A DNA stretch of 64,000 nt from Chromobacterium sp. ATCC 53434 (lineage in GTDB: Bacteria > Pseudomonadota > Gammaproteobacteria > Burkholderiales > Chromobacteriaceae), in NCBI RefSeq assembly GCF_002848345.1, contig NZ_CP025429.1:3348001-3412000 (forward strand), read 5' to 3'. Shown piece by piece: positions 17,301-25,613 of this stretch (position 1 is its first letter; each line of letters opens with the position of its first letter). Below the pieces are notes generated by a model, which saw only the letters and a program-made list of their open reading frames with translations, had not been told where the DNA came from and did not search any database. The position numbers and the translations under genes are program-made.

Positions 17301-18272
17301 TTCCGCGTGATCGACGACGGCAAGCAGGAAATCGGCATGGGCCGCGACCTGGCCGCGCTGCAGAAGCAGTTCGGCCAGGCGGCGCAGCTGACCTTCCGCG
17401 ACACCAGCGCCGAATTCGAGCGCGACGACGTCAAGGCCTGGGACTTCGGCGAATTGCCGGAGAGCATACAGTTCGCCCGCGGCCGCCAGCAGCTGACCGG
17501 CTATCCGGCGCTGACGCTGGAGGAGGACCGCGTCGCCATCCGCCTGTTCGACACCCGGGACGTGGCGGAAAAGCATCATCGCCAGGGCGTGGTGAAGCTG
17601 CTGCAGTTGCAGTTGAAAGAGCAGATGAAGCAGCTGGGCAAGGGCCTGCCCGGCATGACCCAGATCGCGCTGCAGCTGCGCGCGGTGGCCAATGCCGACG
17701 ACCTGCTGGCCGACGCCATCGCCGCCATCTGCGACCGCGCCTTCATCGGCGAAGACGCGCTGCCGCGCAACGAGAAGGCCTTCAACGATCAGAAGACCCG
17801 CGCCCGCACCCGTCTGCCGGCGGTGATCCAGGCGGTGTCGCAATATCTGCAGCACATCGCCGGCGAATATGTGCCGCTGACGCAAAAAGTTCAGAAGCAT
17901 AAACTCGGCCATGAGCTAAAACAACAAATGGAAGCCTTGATTTACAAGGGCTTTCTGGCCGCCACGCCATGGAGCCAGCTGCCTCACCTGACGCGATACA
18001 TGAAGGCGATGAGCCTGCGGATGGACAAGCAGCCGACCAACCCGCAGCGCGACGGCCAGCGCGGTGCCGAAATCCGCGAGTTGTGGCAGCAGTGGCAGCA
18101 GCGGGTGGCGGAACAGCAGGAGCAGGGAGAGGCGGCGCCGGCGGTGCTGGATTTCCGCTGGATGCTGGAGGAACTGAGGGTCAGCCTGTTTGCCCAGGAG
18201 TTGAAAACCCCTTATCCGGTCTCGGTCAAGCGGTTGCAGAAGGTCTGGAGCGAGCTGCCGCGCCAGGCGTGA
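14331..18272 (+). CDS. hrpA: ATP-dependent RNA helicase HrpA
   Basis: 1313 residues, the usual length of bacterial HrpA (about 1300). DEAH-box helicase core: Walker A GETGSGKTT near residues 99-107, DEAH near 195-198, SAT near 227-229, and QRAGRCGR motif VI near 391-398. Helicase-associated winged-helix/ratchet/OB regions and the long DUF3418 C-terminal domain follow. HrpA unwinds structured RNA and has been linked to mRNA processing and rescue of stalled or collided ribosomes in E. coli. Monocistronic, with its own promoter 34 bp upstream. Confidence 0.96.
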   Translation: MTPAARLADLKSALSSCLIRDRHVLRRKLADVAERLKKNQPADKLLADVAGQVERSRGRADARRAHLPKPQFDDALPVNQKLADIKTAIDRNQVVIICGETGSGKTTQLPKICLELGRGVFGLIGHTQPRRLAARSVATRIAQELGSQLGEHVGFKVRFTDKLSEKSVIKLMTDGIMLAETQTDRYLEAYDTIIIDEAHERSLNIDFLLGYLKQLLPRRPDLKIIITSATIDADRFARHFDGAPVIEVSGRTYPVEVRYRPLKQRDEDEREMEMEDAIVDAADELSRQGAGDMLVFLPGEREIRETAEKLRKSGIRGYEILPLFARLSNEDQQKIFKPSGGRRIVLATNVAETSLTVPGIKYVIDTGLARINRYSPRAKVEQLQVEKVSQAAARQRAGRCGRVEAGICVRLYAEDDFNARPAFTDPEIVRSNLAAVILRMAALRLGKVDEFPFLEAPSSRLVADGYQVLTELGAVSETGELTPVGKELARIPVDPKVGRLLLAGRDYHCAREVLIIAAALSIQDPRERPFEARDAAEKAQARFNDEKSDFLSFLHLWDFFADALKNKKTNRQLINACHDHFLSYMRMREWRELHAQLAEIAGELGLITRDEAHADAEQPDAQMSAKKRQQVDAVAYENLHKALVTGLIGNIGMKNQEGDDYQGARGVAFHVFPGSGLKKAKPKWLVAAELVETTRLYARCVAKIEPEWVEKLAPHLVKYHYFEPHWEKSRGEVVASERVTLYGLTLIPRRAVSYGRIAPEEARELFIRGALVNMEYVSNAPFFQRNQQLIREVEQLEHKARRQDVLVDEEALYAFYSERVPAEVVDAASFEAWRKEAEKAEPKLLHLTRDELMRHAAQHVTENQFPEWLELEDGKLRLRYRFEPKHPLDGVTIDVPLAILNRLTPASFEWLVPGMLRDKLQQLIKGLPKQIRRCCVPVPDFITRFLLTGPDLQQAIAPQLARFILRETGGQKVDIDAFNTQELPEHMLFNFRVIDDGKQEIGMGRDLAALQKQFGQAAQLTFRDTSAEFERDDVKAWDFGELPESIQFARGRQQLTGYPALTLEEDRVAIRLFDTRDVAEKHHRQGVVKLLQLQLKEQMKQLGKGLPGMTQIALQLRAVANADDLLADAIAAICDRAFIGEDALPRNEKAFNDQKTRARTRLPAVIQAVSQYLQHIAGEYVPLTQKVQKHKLGHELKQQMEALIYKGFLAATPWSQLPHLTRYMKAMSLRMDKQPTNPQRDGQRGAEIRELWQQWQQRVAEQQEQGEAAPAVLDFRWMLEELRVSLFAQELKTPYPVSVKRLQKVWSELPRQA

Positions 18273-18281
18273 AAACTACCA

Positions 18282-18330
18282 GCTTGCGATGACATTAGAT
18301 TATCATCCCGTGAACATTGACATCGCAAGC
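18282..18330. repeat. 10-bp perfect inverted repeat before the HD-GYP gene
   Basis: GCTTGCGATG (18282-18291) and CATCGCAAGC (18321-18330) are separated by 29 bp. The pair lies between the hrpA stop and the next start. It could be a hairpin in the leader or a split operator. Confidence 0.5.
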
Positions 18331-18340
18331 GGCCATCACC

Positions 18341-19480
18341 ATGCCTGTGGACTCACCCAAAAAAACAAGCAAAGTCTATTCCTCGATGCTGTCCATCGGC
18401 AAAGAGCTGCAGATGGACGTCTTCTCGGAGAGCGGCTGCCTGCTGCTGAAGCGCGGCCATTACGTGCTGACGCCGGAGTTGAAGCAGAAGCTGATCAAGA
18501 TGGGCTTCGCCGAATCCAAGCCCGAGGCCAAGACGGCTGAAAAGCCCAATATCAACGACCACAAGAAGCATTCGCTGTTCGAGGACATCTCCTTCCTCCA
18601 ACTGCGCGTGCGCAATGTGCTGTACCACGCGCTGACCGCCCAGGGCTTCGAGGCCAAGGTGATGGAGATCGCCCAGGCGCTGATCCAGCTGGCGGAAAAA
18701 CAGCGGGACGCGCTGATCGCCTCCATCTTCCTGGTGCCATTCACCGAATACAGCGTCGCCCACTCGCTGCACACGGCGGCGCTGCTGTCGATACTGACCC
18801 GCCACATCACGCTGCCGCCCAAACACCGCGAGACGCTGATCTGCGCGGCGCTGACGATGAACATCGCCCAGGTCGAGCTGCAGAACGAGCTGTTCGCCCA
18901 GGCCGACCGCCCGGACGACGGCCAGCGCCAGGCGATATTCGACCACCCGATCATGAGCTCGGCCATCCTGCGCGAAGCCGGCATCGAGGACCAGCTGTGG
19001 CACACGCTGGTGCAGACCCACCACGAGTCCTGGCAGGGCAACGGCTACCCGTTCGCGCTGCCCAGGGAGCAGATCCTGCCGCCGGCCCACATGCTGCACC
19101 TGGCCGACATCACCTGCGCCAAGCTCTTGCCACGCCGCTATCGCTCCGCGCTGTTGCCGGCCACCGCGCTCGGCCACATCTTCCAGCGCAAGGACACCGA
19201 GTTCGACCAGGCCTTCACGACGATGCTGATCAAGGAGCTGGGCATCTATCCGCCCGGCAGCTTCGTGCGGCTGGCCAGCGAGGAGATCTGCGTGGTGATC
19301 TCGGCCGGCGCCAAGCCCAGCGAACCGCTGGTGGCGGCGATACGCCGCGCCGACGGCCCGCCGTACGGCACGCCGCTGCTGCGCGACACCGGCAAGCCCG
19401 GCCTCAAGGTCACCGCCCCCTGCCACGCCAGCGAGGCCAAGGTCAGGGTGTCCTTCCTCGCCCATCTGTGGAAATCCTAG
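18341..19480 (+). CDS. Degenerate HD-GYP-family protein
   Basis: 379 residues. A short N-terminal domain (about 1-70) precedes an HD-GYP-like region (about 125-310) resembling cyclic-di-GMP phosphodiesterases. The key HD diad is missing: where LLHDIGK is expected the sequence reads CAALTMNIAQ. Other landmarks survive: AHSLHTA, DHPIMSSAIL, HHESWQGNGYPF (HHE..DG.GYP lacking the acidic residue) and LHLADI. A catalytic phosphodiesterase is therefore unlikely; a c-di-GMP-binding or protein-interaction role is more plausible. An in-frame TTG at 18317 is an alternative start, but both lack a strong ribosome site. Confidence 0.82.
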   Translation: MPVDSPKKTSKVYSSMLSIGKELQMDVFSESGCLLLKRGHYVLTPELKQKLIKMGFAESKPEAKTAEKPNINDHKKHSLFEDISFLQLRVRNVLYHALTAQGFEAKVMEIAQALIQLAEKQRDALIASIFLVPFTEYSVAHSLHTAALLSILTRHITLPPKHRETLICAALTMNIAQVELQNELFAQADRPDDGQRQAIFDHPIMSSAILREAGIEDQLWHTLVQTHHESWQGNGYPFALPREQILPPAHMLHLADITCAKLLPRRYRSALLPATALGHIFQRKDTEFDQAFTTMLIKELGIYPPGSFVRLASEEICVVISAGAKPSEPLVAAIRRADGPPYGTPLLRDTGKPGLKVTAPCHASEAKVRVSFLAHLWKS

Positions 19481-19501
19481 GCTCCCCTCGGAATCACCCC
19501 A

Positions 19502-19532
19502 TCGTCATCCAATCTTAATATTCCGGTATCTT
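19502..19532 (+). promoter_or_regulatory. Weak Pho-box-like sequence and -10 before the alkaline phosphatase pair
   Basis: TCGTCATCCAATCTTAAT (19502-19519) partly matches the PhoB repeat CTGTCAT-N4-CTGTCAT, and a TATCTT -10 follows at 19527-19532 at roughly the spacing PhoB-dependent promoters use. The match is poor in the second half-site. Confidence 0.25.
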
Positions 19533-19592
19533 AGCAGAAACAAGCTGAAAATATCATTTGTGCGCATTTTTCAAATAAAAAAGGTTATTCCA

Positions 19593-21044
19593 ATGCGCAC
19601 CTTCAGTCTCAGCCTGACCCTGCTGGCGACGCTGTCGCTAGCGGCCTGCGGCAGCGGCGGCGGCAACGCCGCCGGCCGGCCCCAGGACAATGCCGAAAAC
19701 CGCCCCGCCGCCGCCAAGAACGTCATCTTCTTCCTTGGCGACGGCATGGGCATCGCCACCACCACCGCCGCCCGCATCTACGCCGCCGGCGAGGACGGCG
19801 AACTGACGATGGACACGCTGCCGGAGTCCGGCTTCGTCAAGACCTTCTCCAACGACGCCCAGGTCACCGACAGCGCGCCGTCGATGTCGGCCTATATGAC
19901 CGGCGTCAAGATGAACAACGAAGTGATCTCGATGTCCACCGACACCGTGGCCAAATCGCCGACCGCCGACCTGACGTCCAGCTGCGGCGCCGGCAACGGC
20001 AAGCCGGTATCCACGCTGTTGGAGCTGGCCAAGGCCGGCAACCGCGCCACCGGCGTCGTCACCACCACCCGCGTCACCCACGCCACCCCGGCCGCCACCT
20101 ATTCCCACGTCTGCCACCGCGACGCCGAATCCGACATCGCCGCCCAGCTGGTGCCCGGCGGCGCGCAGTACAACGCGGCGCTGAAGGACGGCGTCGACGT
20201 GGTCTTCGGCGGCGGCCGCCAGTTCTTCCTGCCCAAAACGGCGGGCGGCAAGCGCGCCGACGGCCGTGACCTGGTGGCGGAACTGAAGGCCAAAGGCTAC
20301 GGCTACGCCGCCGACAAGACCGCCTTCAGCGCCATCGATCCGGCCAAGACCCGGCGCGCCGTCGGCCTGTTCACCTCCAGCCACATGAGCTACGACCTGG
20401 ACCGCGACGCCGGCAAGGAACCCAGCCTGGCCGAGATGACGACCAAGGCCATCGCCATGCTGGCCAACCGGCCCGACAAGCAGGGCATGTTCCTGATGGT
20501 GGAAGGCGGCCGCATCGACCACGCCTTGCACGAAACCACCGCCAAGAAAGCGCTGCAGGACACCGTGGCCTTCGACCAGGCGATCAAGGCCGCCATAGAC
20601 GCGATGCAGCAGAAGGACCCGGGCCTGAAGAACACGCTGATCGTCGTCACCGCCGACCACGACCACACGCTGGTGCTGAACGGCTACGCCAAGCGCACCG
20701 GCAAGACCGCGCCGGGCAACCCGGGCGTGCTGGGCCTGGCCAAGGACTACGTCAGCGGCAAGAACCTGACCGACGCCGACGGCATGCCCTACTCCATCAT
20801 CGGCTTCGGCAACGGCGAAAACCGCGTCGCCGGCGACCGCAACGCGGCGGCCGCGCTGACCGACGACGCCGTCTCGGCCAACGACTATCACCAGGAGGCG
20901 GCGATACGGATGCCGGCCGGCGGCGAGACCCACGGCGGCACCGACGTCTACATCGCCGCGATCGGCCAGGGCGCCGACAGCGTCCACGGCTTCCTGGAAA
21001 ACATAGAAGTGTTCGGCCTGGTCAAGAAGGCCGCCGGCCTGTGA
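19593..21044 (+). CDS. Alkaline phosphatase, predicted lipoprotein
   Basis: 483 residues. The N-terminus is a lipoprotein signal (MRTFSLSLTLLATLSLAAC, lipobox LAAC, Cys19) followed by a Gly/Ala linker, so the enzyme is probably tethered to a membrane. The alkaline phosphatase fold is shown by NVIFFLGDGMG (metal Asp), TDSAPS with the nucleophile Ser94, EGGRIDHALH, TADHDHT and SETHGG-type ETHGGTDV metal ligands. It releases phosphate from phosphomonoesters in the periplasm. AAGG lies 8 nt upstream; a GTG at 19560 would spoil the signal peptide. The next gene, a close paralogue, starts 14 bp downstream, so this is a tandem duplication in one operon. Confidence 0.92.
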   Translation: MRTFSLSLTLLATLSLAACGSGGGNAAGRPQDNAENRPAAAKNVIFFLGDGMGIATTTAARIYAAGEDGELTMDTLPESGFVKTFSNDAQVTDSAPSMSAYMTGVKMNNEVISMSTDTVAKSPTADLTSSCGAGNGKPVSTLLELAKAGNRATGVVTTTRVTHATPAATYSHVCHRDAESDIAAQLVPGGAQYNAALKDGVDVVFGGGRQFFLPKTAGGKRADGRDLVAELKAKGYGYAADKTAFSAIDPAKTRRAVGLFTSSHMSYDLDRDAGKEPSLAEMTTKAIAMLANRPDKQGMFLMVEGGRIDHALHETTAKKALQDTVAFDQAIKAAIDAMQQKDPGLKNTLIVVTADHDHTLVLNGYAKRTGKTAPGNPGVLGLAKDYVSGKNLTDADGMPYSIIGFGNGENRVAGDRNAAAALTDDAVSANDYHQEAAIRMPAGGETHGGTDVYIAAIGQGADSVHGFLENIEVFGLVKKAAGL

Positions 21045-21058
21045 TGGAGAACAATAAG

Positions 21059-22417
21059 ATGAAAACCGCGATGAAAACCCTGATGGCCGCCGCCGTGCTG
21101 GCCGCCCTGCCCGCCGTTTCCGCCCACGCCGCCGGCGAGGCCAAGAACGTGATCTTTTTTCTCGGCGACGGCATGGGACCGGCCACCGTCACCGCTGCCC
21201 GTATCTACCAGTACGGCGAGGGCGGCAAGCTCGCTATGGAGAAGCTTGATCGCACTGCCAGGATCAAGACCTTCTCCAACGACGCGCAGACCACCGACAG
21301 CGCGCCGTCGATGTCGGCTTATATGACCGGCGTGAAGATGAACAACGAGGTGATCTCGATGTCGTCCGACACCCGCGCCATCGAGCCCAACAGCGACGGC
21401 ACCGGCAACTGCGGCGCCGGCAACGGTGCGCCGGCCGCCACGCTGCTGGAGCTGGCCAAGGCCAGGGGCAAGGCGATAGGCGCGGTCACCACCACCCGCG
21501 TCACCCACGCGACGCCGGCCGCCACCTACGCCCACGTCTGCCATCGCGACGCCGAATCCGACATCATCGCCCAGGCGGTGCCCGGCGGCGCCGGCTACAA
21601 CGCCAAGCTGGGCGGCGGCCTCGACGTGCTGATGGGCGGCGGCGGCAAATTCCTGCTGCCCAAGGCCAGCGGCGGCAAGCGCGCCGACGGCCGCAACCTG
21701 TTGCAGGAATTCGCCGCCAAGGGCTATCCGGTGCTGCAGAGCGGCGCCGATCTGGCCGCCTTCGACGCCAAATCGGCCAGCCGCGTCGTCGGCATCTTCG
21801 GCAAGGACCACCTGGAATACGAACTGGACCGCGTCAAGAACAAGGTGGACCAGCCCAGCCTGGCGCAGATGACCGCGGCGGCGATAGATGTGCTGTCCAA
21901 GAACGGCAACGGCTACGTGCTGATGGTGGAAGGCGGCCGCATCGACCACGCGCTGCACGGCACCAACGCCAAGCGCGCGCTGGTGGACGCCGTCGCCTTC
22001 GACGACGCGATCAAAACCGCGCTGGCCAAGGTGGACCTGAACAACACCCTGGTGGTCGTCACCGCCGACCATGACCACACGATGACCATCAACGGCTATT
22101 CCAAGCGCGGCAATCCGGTCCACGACATCTCGCGCGGCTACACCGACGGCCAGCCGTCCAAGGACGCCGACGGCGCCGTCTACACCACGCTGGTATTCGG
22201 CAACGGCCCCAACCGCAAGCCGACCCGCGTGTCGGTCGATTCGGCCACCGCCACCGCCGACGACTACCAGCAGGAGACCGGCATCCGCCTGTCCAGCGAG
22301 ACCCACGGCGGCGGCGACGTGATGCTGATGTCCGGCGGCGCCGGCAGCAAGGGCTTCAAGGGCGTGATGGACAACACCAAGGTATTCGGCCTGGTGAAGT
22401 CGGCGCTAGGTCTGTAA
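21059..22417 (+). CDS. Alkaline phosphatase, periplasmic paralogue
   Basis: 452 residues. A Sec signal peptide (MKTAMKTLMAAAVLAALPAVSAHA, cleavage after AHA) and no lipobox distinguish it from its upstream paralogue. The same catalytic set is present: VIFFLGDGMGPAT, TDSAPS with Ser81, EGGRIDHALHG, TADHDHTM and SETHGGGDV. The two proteins share most motif blocks word for word, for example YMTGVKMNNEVISMS. GGAGA at 21046-21050, 8 nt before the ATG, decides the start over GTG 21041 and ATG 21044. One soluble and one lipid-anchored copy would place activity in two locations. Confidence 0.93.
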   Translation: MKTAMKTLMAAAVLAALPAVSAHAAGEAKNVIFFLGDGMGPATVTAARIYQYGEGGKLAMEKLDRTARIKTFSNDAQTTDSAPSMSAYMTGVKMNNEVISMSSDTRAIEPNSDGTGNCGAGNGAPAATLLELAKARGKAIGAVTTTRVTHATPAATYAHVCHRDAESDIIAQAVPGGAGYNAKLGGGLDVLMGGGGKFLLPKASGGKRADGRNLLQEFAAKGYPVLQSGADLAAFDAKSASRVVGIFGKDHLEYELDRVKNKVDQPSLAQMTAAAIDVLSKNGNGYVLMVEGGRIDHALHGTNAKRALVDAVAFDDAIKTALAKVDLNNTLVVVTADHDHTMTINGYSKRGNPVHDISRGYTDGQPSKDADGAVYTTLVFGNGPNRKPTRVSVDSATATADDYQQETGIRLSSETHGGGDVMLMSGGAGSKGFKGVMDNTKVFGLVKSALGL

Positions 22418-22429
22418 TCCTCCTCGACG

Positions 22430-22453
22430 CGCGGCCGCCCGGCCGCGCGTTCC
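22430..22453 (+). terminator. GC-rich hairpin after the alkaline phosphatase pair
   Basis: CGCGCGGCCG-CCC-GGCCGCGCG is a strong stem but is followed only by TTCC, so it may act as a partial terminator or mRNA stabiliser before the next gene. Confidence 0.45.
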
Positions 22454-22469
22454 GCTTTGGAAGAAATCG

Positions 22470-23111
22470 ATGAAAGTCTTGTTTTTCGCCGCGCTGGCCC
22501 TGACCGCCCAGCAGGCTCTCGCCGCCCCGCCCGACCTGCAGGCCGTCGTCCGCTACGAAACCGTCAGTCTGGGCGCCGACGGCGTCGAGAAAACCGTCCG
22601 CTACAGCGAACGCTGGGTGCGCCAGGACGGGCACGCCTGGCGCGAACGGCAGAACGCCGGCGCGCCGCACCGCCACGATGACGACGGCCACCAGCATCTG
22701 GACTTCGCCGCCGCGCCGCGCCATGTCTGGCGCGACGCCAAGGGCAAGCTGCAAGTGGAGTTCATCCACGCCGCCAAGCAGGAAAGAATCGTCGTCGAGC
22801 CGCGCGAATGGCGCGACGCCGGCTTCGACGGCTCCTGGGCGCGGGCCAGCCAGCTGGTGGACCTGGCAGAGATGCGCGGCTTCGCCAAGAAAACCGGCGG
22901 CGCCGGCGTCGCCGTCTACGACAAGGCCGGCAAGACGCTGCGCTGGAGCGAGCGCTGGCAGATGCCGCTGCAGGTGTCGCTGCGCTCGGCCGACGGCCGC
23001 CAGCGCGAAACCATCACCGTGGAGCCGCGCCCGCTGCCGGCCGGCTTCGTCCCGCCCTGGCGGCGCAGCGCCGGCTGGCCGGCGCGCGACTACCTGGACA
23101 CGCTGGACTGA
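22470..23111 (+). CDS. Exported protein of unknown function with a His-rich segment
   Basis: 213 residues with a clear Sec signal peptide (MKVLFFAALALTAQQALAA). The mature part contains HRHDDDGHQH near residues 69-78, a possible metal-binding loop, and is rich in Trp/Arg/Glu (SERWVRQDG, SERWQMPLQ). I do not recognise a family. It lies 52 bp after the alkaline phosphatase genes on the same strand, separated by a hairpin, and may be read from the same transcript. Its 3' end overlaps the convergent AraC-type regulator by 22 bp. Confidence 0.8.
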   Translation: MKVLFFAALALTAQQALAAPPDLQAVVRYETVSLGADGVEKTVRYSERWVRQDGHAWRERQNAGAPHRHDDDGHQHLDFAAAPRHVWRDAKGKLQVEFIHAAKQERIVVEPREWRDAGFDGSWARASQLVDLAEMRGFAKKTGGAGVAVYDKAGKTLRWSERWQMPLQVSLRSADGRQRETITVEPRPLPAGFVPPWRRSAGWPARDYLDTLD

Positions 23112-23884
23112 ACGCCGTCCCCGGCCTGGGCGTAGCGCGCCGGCGTCTCGCCGGTATGCTGGCGGAAAAAGGCGATGAAGGCGCTGTCGCTGGCGAACTC
23201 CAGCCGCTGCGCCGTCTCGCCGGCGCTTGTCCCGTCGGCCAGCAGCTCCATCGCCCGCAGCAGGCGCCACTGCTGGCGCCAGGCCTGGTAGCTCATGCCG
23301 GTGTCGCGGATGAAGATCCGGCTGATGGTGCGCTCGCTCGCCCCCACTTTTTCCACCAGCTGATTCAGCCGCGGCGGCAATTCGCCGCCGCGCACCCCGT
23401 CCAGCCATGAGGACAGGCGGACATCCACCGGAAACGGCAAGCGCCAGTTCTCCCCCCGCGCCGCCAGCAACTCCTCGCCGAACACCGCCAGCAGGCCGGC
23501 CTGCTTTTCGACGGGCCAATCCCACGGCCAGAACGCCATCCGCTCTATCACCTCGCGCAGCAGCGGATTGACCTCCACCACCTGCAAGGGCGGCGCGGTA
23601 AACGGCAGATCGGCAACAAAATACAGCGAACGGTAGGCGACCACGCCGCGCATCAGCGCGCGATGGACGGTGCCGGCCGGAATCCAGGCGGCGCGGCTCG
23701 GCGGCAGCAGGCACAGCGTGTCCGCCAGCTCGATGGTGACGCAGCCGGCGGCGGCGAACAGCAGCTGGTGGCGGCGATGGCTGTGGCGGCCGGAATCGTG
23801 CAGGCCCATGTCGGCGGCGATGCCTATCACCGGCGCGGCGAAGCCGTCGGCGTCGAAGACCTGCCCTTCCTGAATCAAAGCCAT
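23090..23884 (-). CDS. AraC-family transcription regulator (NimR/YeaM-like)
   Basis: 264 residues. An N-terminal cupin-like sensing domain (about 10-110, with SGRHSHRRHQLLFAAAG) is followed by a C-terminal AraC double helix-turn-helix (about 160-255; VGASERTISRIFIRDTGMSYQAWRQ, then AQRLEFASDSAFIAFFRQHTGETPARY). This layout is that of the NimR group, which controls a divergent efflux transporter gene. Here the divergent neighbour at 23980 is an MFS exporter, 95 bp away, so it is the likely target. Confidence 0.92.
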   Translation of the reverse strand: MALIQEGQVFDADGFAAPVIGIAADMGLHDSGRHSHRRHQLLFAAAGCVTIELADTLCLLPPSRAAWIPAGTVHRALMRGVVAYRSLYFVADLPFTAPPLQVVEVNPLLREVIERMAFWPWDWPVEKQAGLLAVFGEELLAARGENWRLPFPVDVRLSSWLDGVRGGELPPRLNQLVEKVGASERTISRIFIRDTGMSYQAWRQQWRLLRAMELLADGTSAGETAQRLEFASDSAFIAFFRQHTGETPARYAQAGDGVQSSVSR

Positions 23885-23979
23885 CTGTCCGATTTTAAAT
23901 AGATAAAGTCCTTATCATTGTAATCAGACAAAACCGCTTTCTCTAGACTGGGCATCGTCAAGAAAGAAAGGAAAAAACA

Positions 23980-25125
23980 ATGAAAACGACGACCCGTCCG
24001 GCGCTGTGGCTGCTGACGGTGCTGATCCTGTTCCCGCAACTGGTGGAAACCATCTACAGCCCGGCGCTGACCGACATCGCCGCCGCCTTCGGCGTCAGCC
24101 AGGCGCGCGCCTCGCAGACGCTGTCGATCTACTTCGTGGCCTTCGCCGCCGGCGTCGCGCTGTGGGGCTGGCTCAGCGACGTTCTCGGCCGCCGTCCGGC
24201 GATGCTGCTGGGTCTGGCCTGCTATGGCGCCGGCTCCGCGCTGGCGCTGGTCGCCGCCGATTTCGACACGCTGTTGCTGGCCCGGACGATTTCCGCGCTG
24301 GGCGCGGCGGCCGGCTCGGTGGTGGTGCAGACCATGTTGCGCGACAGCTACGACTCTGTCCGGCTGGCGCGCGTATTTTCGCTGATAGGCGCGGCGCTGG
24401 CGCTGAGCCCGGTGCTGGGCCTGCTCAGCGGCGGCTGGCTGGCCGGCCATTTCGGCCACCGCGGCGTGTTCACAGCGCTGCTGCTGCTCGCCTTCGCGCT
24501 ATTGGCGCTGACGGCGCTGCGGCTGCCGGAAACCCGCCCGCTCGGCACGGTCCGTCCCGATATGGCGCGGCTCGCCGGCCGGATGCTGCGCGACGCCGAA
24601 CTGTGGCGCAACGCGATGCTGGTGGCGCTGTTCAACGCGATGCTGTTCAGCTACTACAGCCTGGCGCCCTTCCTGTTCGAGCGGCTGGGCTGGAGTCCCG
24701 CCCAGTTCGGCTGGTCCGGCGCCGCGCTGGCCGCCGCCTCGCTGTCGGGCAGCCTACTGAACCGCAAGCTGCTGGGAAGCGGATATCAGCCGGCTCGGCT
24801 GCTGCGGGCCGCCTGCCGACTGGCGCTGGCCTCCGGACTGGCAGCCTGGCTGCTTGGCGATTCGGCGTGGATACTGCTGCCGGTCGCCGGCGTGGTAGTC
24901 GCCTTCGGCGTCGCCATTCCGAATGTGCTGAGTCAGGCGCTGCGCCATTACCGCGAGCAGGCAGGCGCGGCCGGCGCGCTGTTCGGCCTCAGCTACTATC
25001 TGCTGCTGGGCATGATGCTGGCGCTGGCCGGCCTGGCGCAAAACCTCGGCCTGGTGCTGAGCGTCTGCGCCGCCGCCACGCTGTTGTGCCTATCGTCTGG
25101 AACGGCTGGAACACGCCGAGACTAA
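23980..25125 (+). CDS. MFS drug-efflux transporter of the Bcr/CflA type
   Basis: 381 residues with about 12 hydrophobic helices. The loop motif GWLSDVLGRRPAML near residues 61-75 is the conserved MFS motif A, and YSPALTDIAAAFGVS near the N-terminus and the motif C-like GAALALSPVLGLLSGGW near 140-155 mark proton-driven drug exporters. Inner-membrane efflux of small molecules; the substrate is not predictable. AAAGGA precedes the ATG. It is divergent from the AraC-type regulator and closed by a strong terminator. Confidence 0.9.
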   Translation: MKTTTRPALWLLTVLILFPQLVETIYSPALTDIAAAFGVSQARASQTLSIYFVAFAAGVALWGWLSDVLGRRPAMLLGLACYGAGSALALVAADFDTLLLARTISALGAAAGSVVVQTMLRDSYDSVRLARVFSLIGAALALSPVLGLLSGGWLAGHFGHRGVFTALLLLAFALLALTALRLPETRPLGTVRPDMARLAGRMLRDAELWRNAMLVALFNAMLFSYYSLAPFLFERLGWSPAQFGWSGAALAAASLSGSLLNRKLLGSGYQPARLLRAACRLALASGLAAWLLGDSAWILLPVAGVVVAFGVAIPNVLSQALRHYREQAGAAGALFGLSYYLLLGMMLALAGLAQNLGLVLSVCAAATLLCLSSGTAGTRRD

Positions 25126-25134
25126 AACGCAAAC

Positions 25135-25166
25135 GGGGCCTGGACGCTGACGCGTCCAGGCCCCTT
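25135..25166 (+). terminator. Terminator after the MFS transporter
   Basis: GGGGCCTGGACGC (25135-25147), TGAC loop, GCGTCCAGGCCCC (25152-25164): a perfect 13-bp stem. Only TTC follows. Confidence 0.7.
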
Positions 25167-25300
25167 CGCCGCATTCCCGCCTCCCGTCCATCGCGCCTAT
25201 CGCCATTCCATCCCCTGCATCGCGCATTCCGTCGCAATCCGATATCGCGTCGCCAGGCGGCCACCTACAGTCACGGTACACACCAACCCAGGAGAATCGC

Positions 25301-25561
25301 ATGAACCGGCAAAATCACTCGGAAGCCTTGGCCGACCTCGGCGCCGCCCGCCACAAGATAGCCATCTACTGGCGGCTGTACGTGGCCTGGCTGACGGAAA
25401 TCGGCTGGGGACGGCTGGCGCTGCTGTCGCTGCTCGCCGTCATCCTGGGCAGCATGCTGATGCTGCCGGGCCTGGCGACATGGCTGATACTGGTTTCCAT
25501 CGTGGTAAAGCTCTTTGCCGGCTCGCGCCGCCCGGCTCCGGCGCTGCCGGACAGATCATAA
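25301..25561 (+). CDS. Small membrane protein of unknown function
   Basis: 86 residues: a charged N-terminus and amphipathic stretch (HKIAIYWRLYVAWLTEIGW), then a hydrophobic hairpin of two segments (LALLSLLAVILGSMLML and LATWLILVSIVVKLFAG). AGGAG 6 nt before the ATG supports translation. No family recognised; isolated on the plus strand between two terminator-like or convergent boundaries. Confidence 0.7.
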   Translation: MNRQNHSEALADLGAARHKIAIYWRLYVAWLTEIGWGRLALLSLLAVILGSMLMLPGLATWLILVSIVVKLFAGSRRPAPALPDRS

Positions 25562-25613
25562 ACATGTCCGGACACGCCGCCGTCCATCGGCCGGGAAAGC
25601 CCCGAAGCGACAC

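Noticed and set aside
15345..17912. Open frame of 855 codons opposite hrpA
   Set aside because: Same high-GC antisense effect; composition unlike a folded protein.
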